Shown piece by piece: positions 63,851-64,000 of a DNA stretch of 64,000 bases. Numbering within the stretch: the first letter of the stretch is position 1; each line of letters begins with the position of its first letter. The position numbers and the translations under genes were made by a program. The notes below the pieces were generated by a model, which saw only the letters and a list, made by a program, of their open reading frames with translations, was not told where the DNA came from and did no database searches. This DNA is from Limnoperna fortunei (lineage: Eukaryota > Mollusca > Bivalvia > Mytilida > Modiolidae), in the NCBI GenBank assembly GCA_944474755.1, contig OX104117.1, forward strand, positions 77,352,926-77,416,925. The letters are read 5' to 3'.

Positions 63851-64000
63851 CTAATGAAATGCTGAAATACCTCTTTTAAAAATTAATTTGCCTATTTGGC
63901 CTACAGTGTCAGTGACTGAATTAGCATTCCTCTGTGCAGCCTGGCCTACAGTGTCAGTGACTGAATTAGCATTTCTCTGTGCAGCCTGACCTACAGTGTC
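63851..64000 (-). CDS. partial coding exon of 15-residue repeats, runs off window
   Basis: Minus-strand frame open from the window edge for 49 codons. It contains two full copies and the start of a third of QAAQRNANSVTDTVG, encoded by a 45-bp tandem unit (63898-64000), then QIGKLIFKRGISAFH and TAG at 63851-63853. The TAG overlaps a donor-like TTAG|GTAAAA, so it may be an exon end instead of the true stop. Units are near-identical at DNA level and keep frame; the differences I saw are silent (CGG/AGA-type changes). Amphipathic, Ala/Asn/Val-rich repeats of this length suggest a helical repeat protein. Protein not recognised. Plus-strand reading of the same repeat meets a stop in the last unit, which favours the minus strand. 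Confidence 0.45.
   Translation of the reverse strand, partial: DTVGQAAQRNANSVTDTVGQAAQRNANSVTDTVGQIGKLIFKRGISAFH
63898..64000. repeat. 45-bp tandem repeat, 2.3 copies, continues beyond window
   Basis: GGCCTACAGTGTCAGTGACT begins at 63898 and 63943, and GACCTACAGTGTC at 63988: exact 45-bp spacing. Differences between units are single substitutions. Confidence 0.95.

Overview
Eukaryotic, AT-rich, intron-containing and extremely repeat-dense DNA with no bacterial signatures. The mix of tRNA-derived SINEs (box A TGGCCGAGTGG, box B GGTTCGA), a second SINE-like class ending in (TCAA)n, a BEL/Pao retrotransposon, esterase-type CR1/L2-like LINEs and DDE/SWIM transposase genes fits a lophotrochozoan, most likely a bivalve mollusc. 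This is inferred from repeat style only; no species-specific gene was recognised.

Layout. 1-5.5 kb: a charged open frame, an (ATTT)n microsatellite, a retroposed 3' end with a 16-bp target duplication inside a tRNA-like sequence, then a decayed multi-exon DDE transposase-like gene with a C-terminal SWIM zinc finger and SINEs in both introns. 7-12 kb: SINEs, inverted repeats, a three-copy 169-bp tandem array and a long palindrome. 12.8-26.0 kb: a near full-length LINE (esterase-like ORF1; endonuclease/reverse transcriptase ORF2 with one stop and one frameshift, 3' end (ATTCT)n). Its 3' UTR is split by a young BEL/Pao element at 17935-25569 with two 826-bp LTRs, a 5-bp target duplication and one intact 1948-residue gag-pol frame. 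27.7-35.0 kb: Merlin-like transposase remains, a foldback element, several SINEs and a second SWIM fragment.

35471-41445 is the most unusual object: a 5975-bp DNA transposon with 15-bp terminal inverted repeats, a 4-bp target duplication, about a dozen subterminal copies of a GTAACACAAGKGACA-type motif, and one broken minus-strand gene. That gene joins a basic N-terminus, a transposase-like core with a CxCxxHxN motif, an OTU-like domain resembling vertnin, and a small C-terminal Tudor/chromo-like domain. I could not assign it to a named superfamily.

45.8-49.5 kb: exon-like minus-strand blocks including two C2H2-like fingers, probably one decayed or poorly resolved gene. 50.7-57.0 kb: the RNase H end of a second LINE, split by a 4.8-kb element with ~100-bp terminal inverted repeats and a 10-bp target duplication that carries minus-strand exon-like blocks. 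The last ~55 bp of this LINE match the 3' tails of the SINE families, so a LINE of this type is the likely source of their retrotransposition machinery. 61.4-62.6 kb: a plausible plus-strand host gene with phase-compatible exons, including a 35-nt microexon. The right edge enters a minus-strand coding repeat of 45 bp (15 residues).

Most coding capacity belongs to mobile elements nested in one another; apparently intact single-exon host genes were not found.
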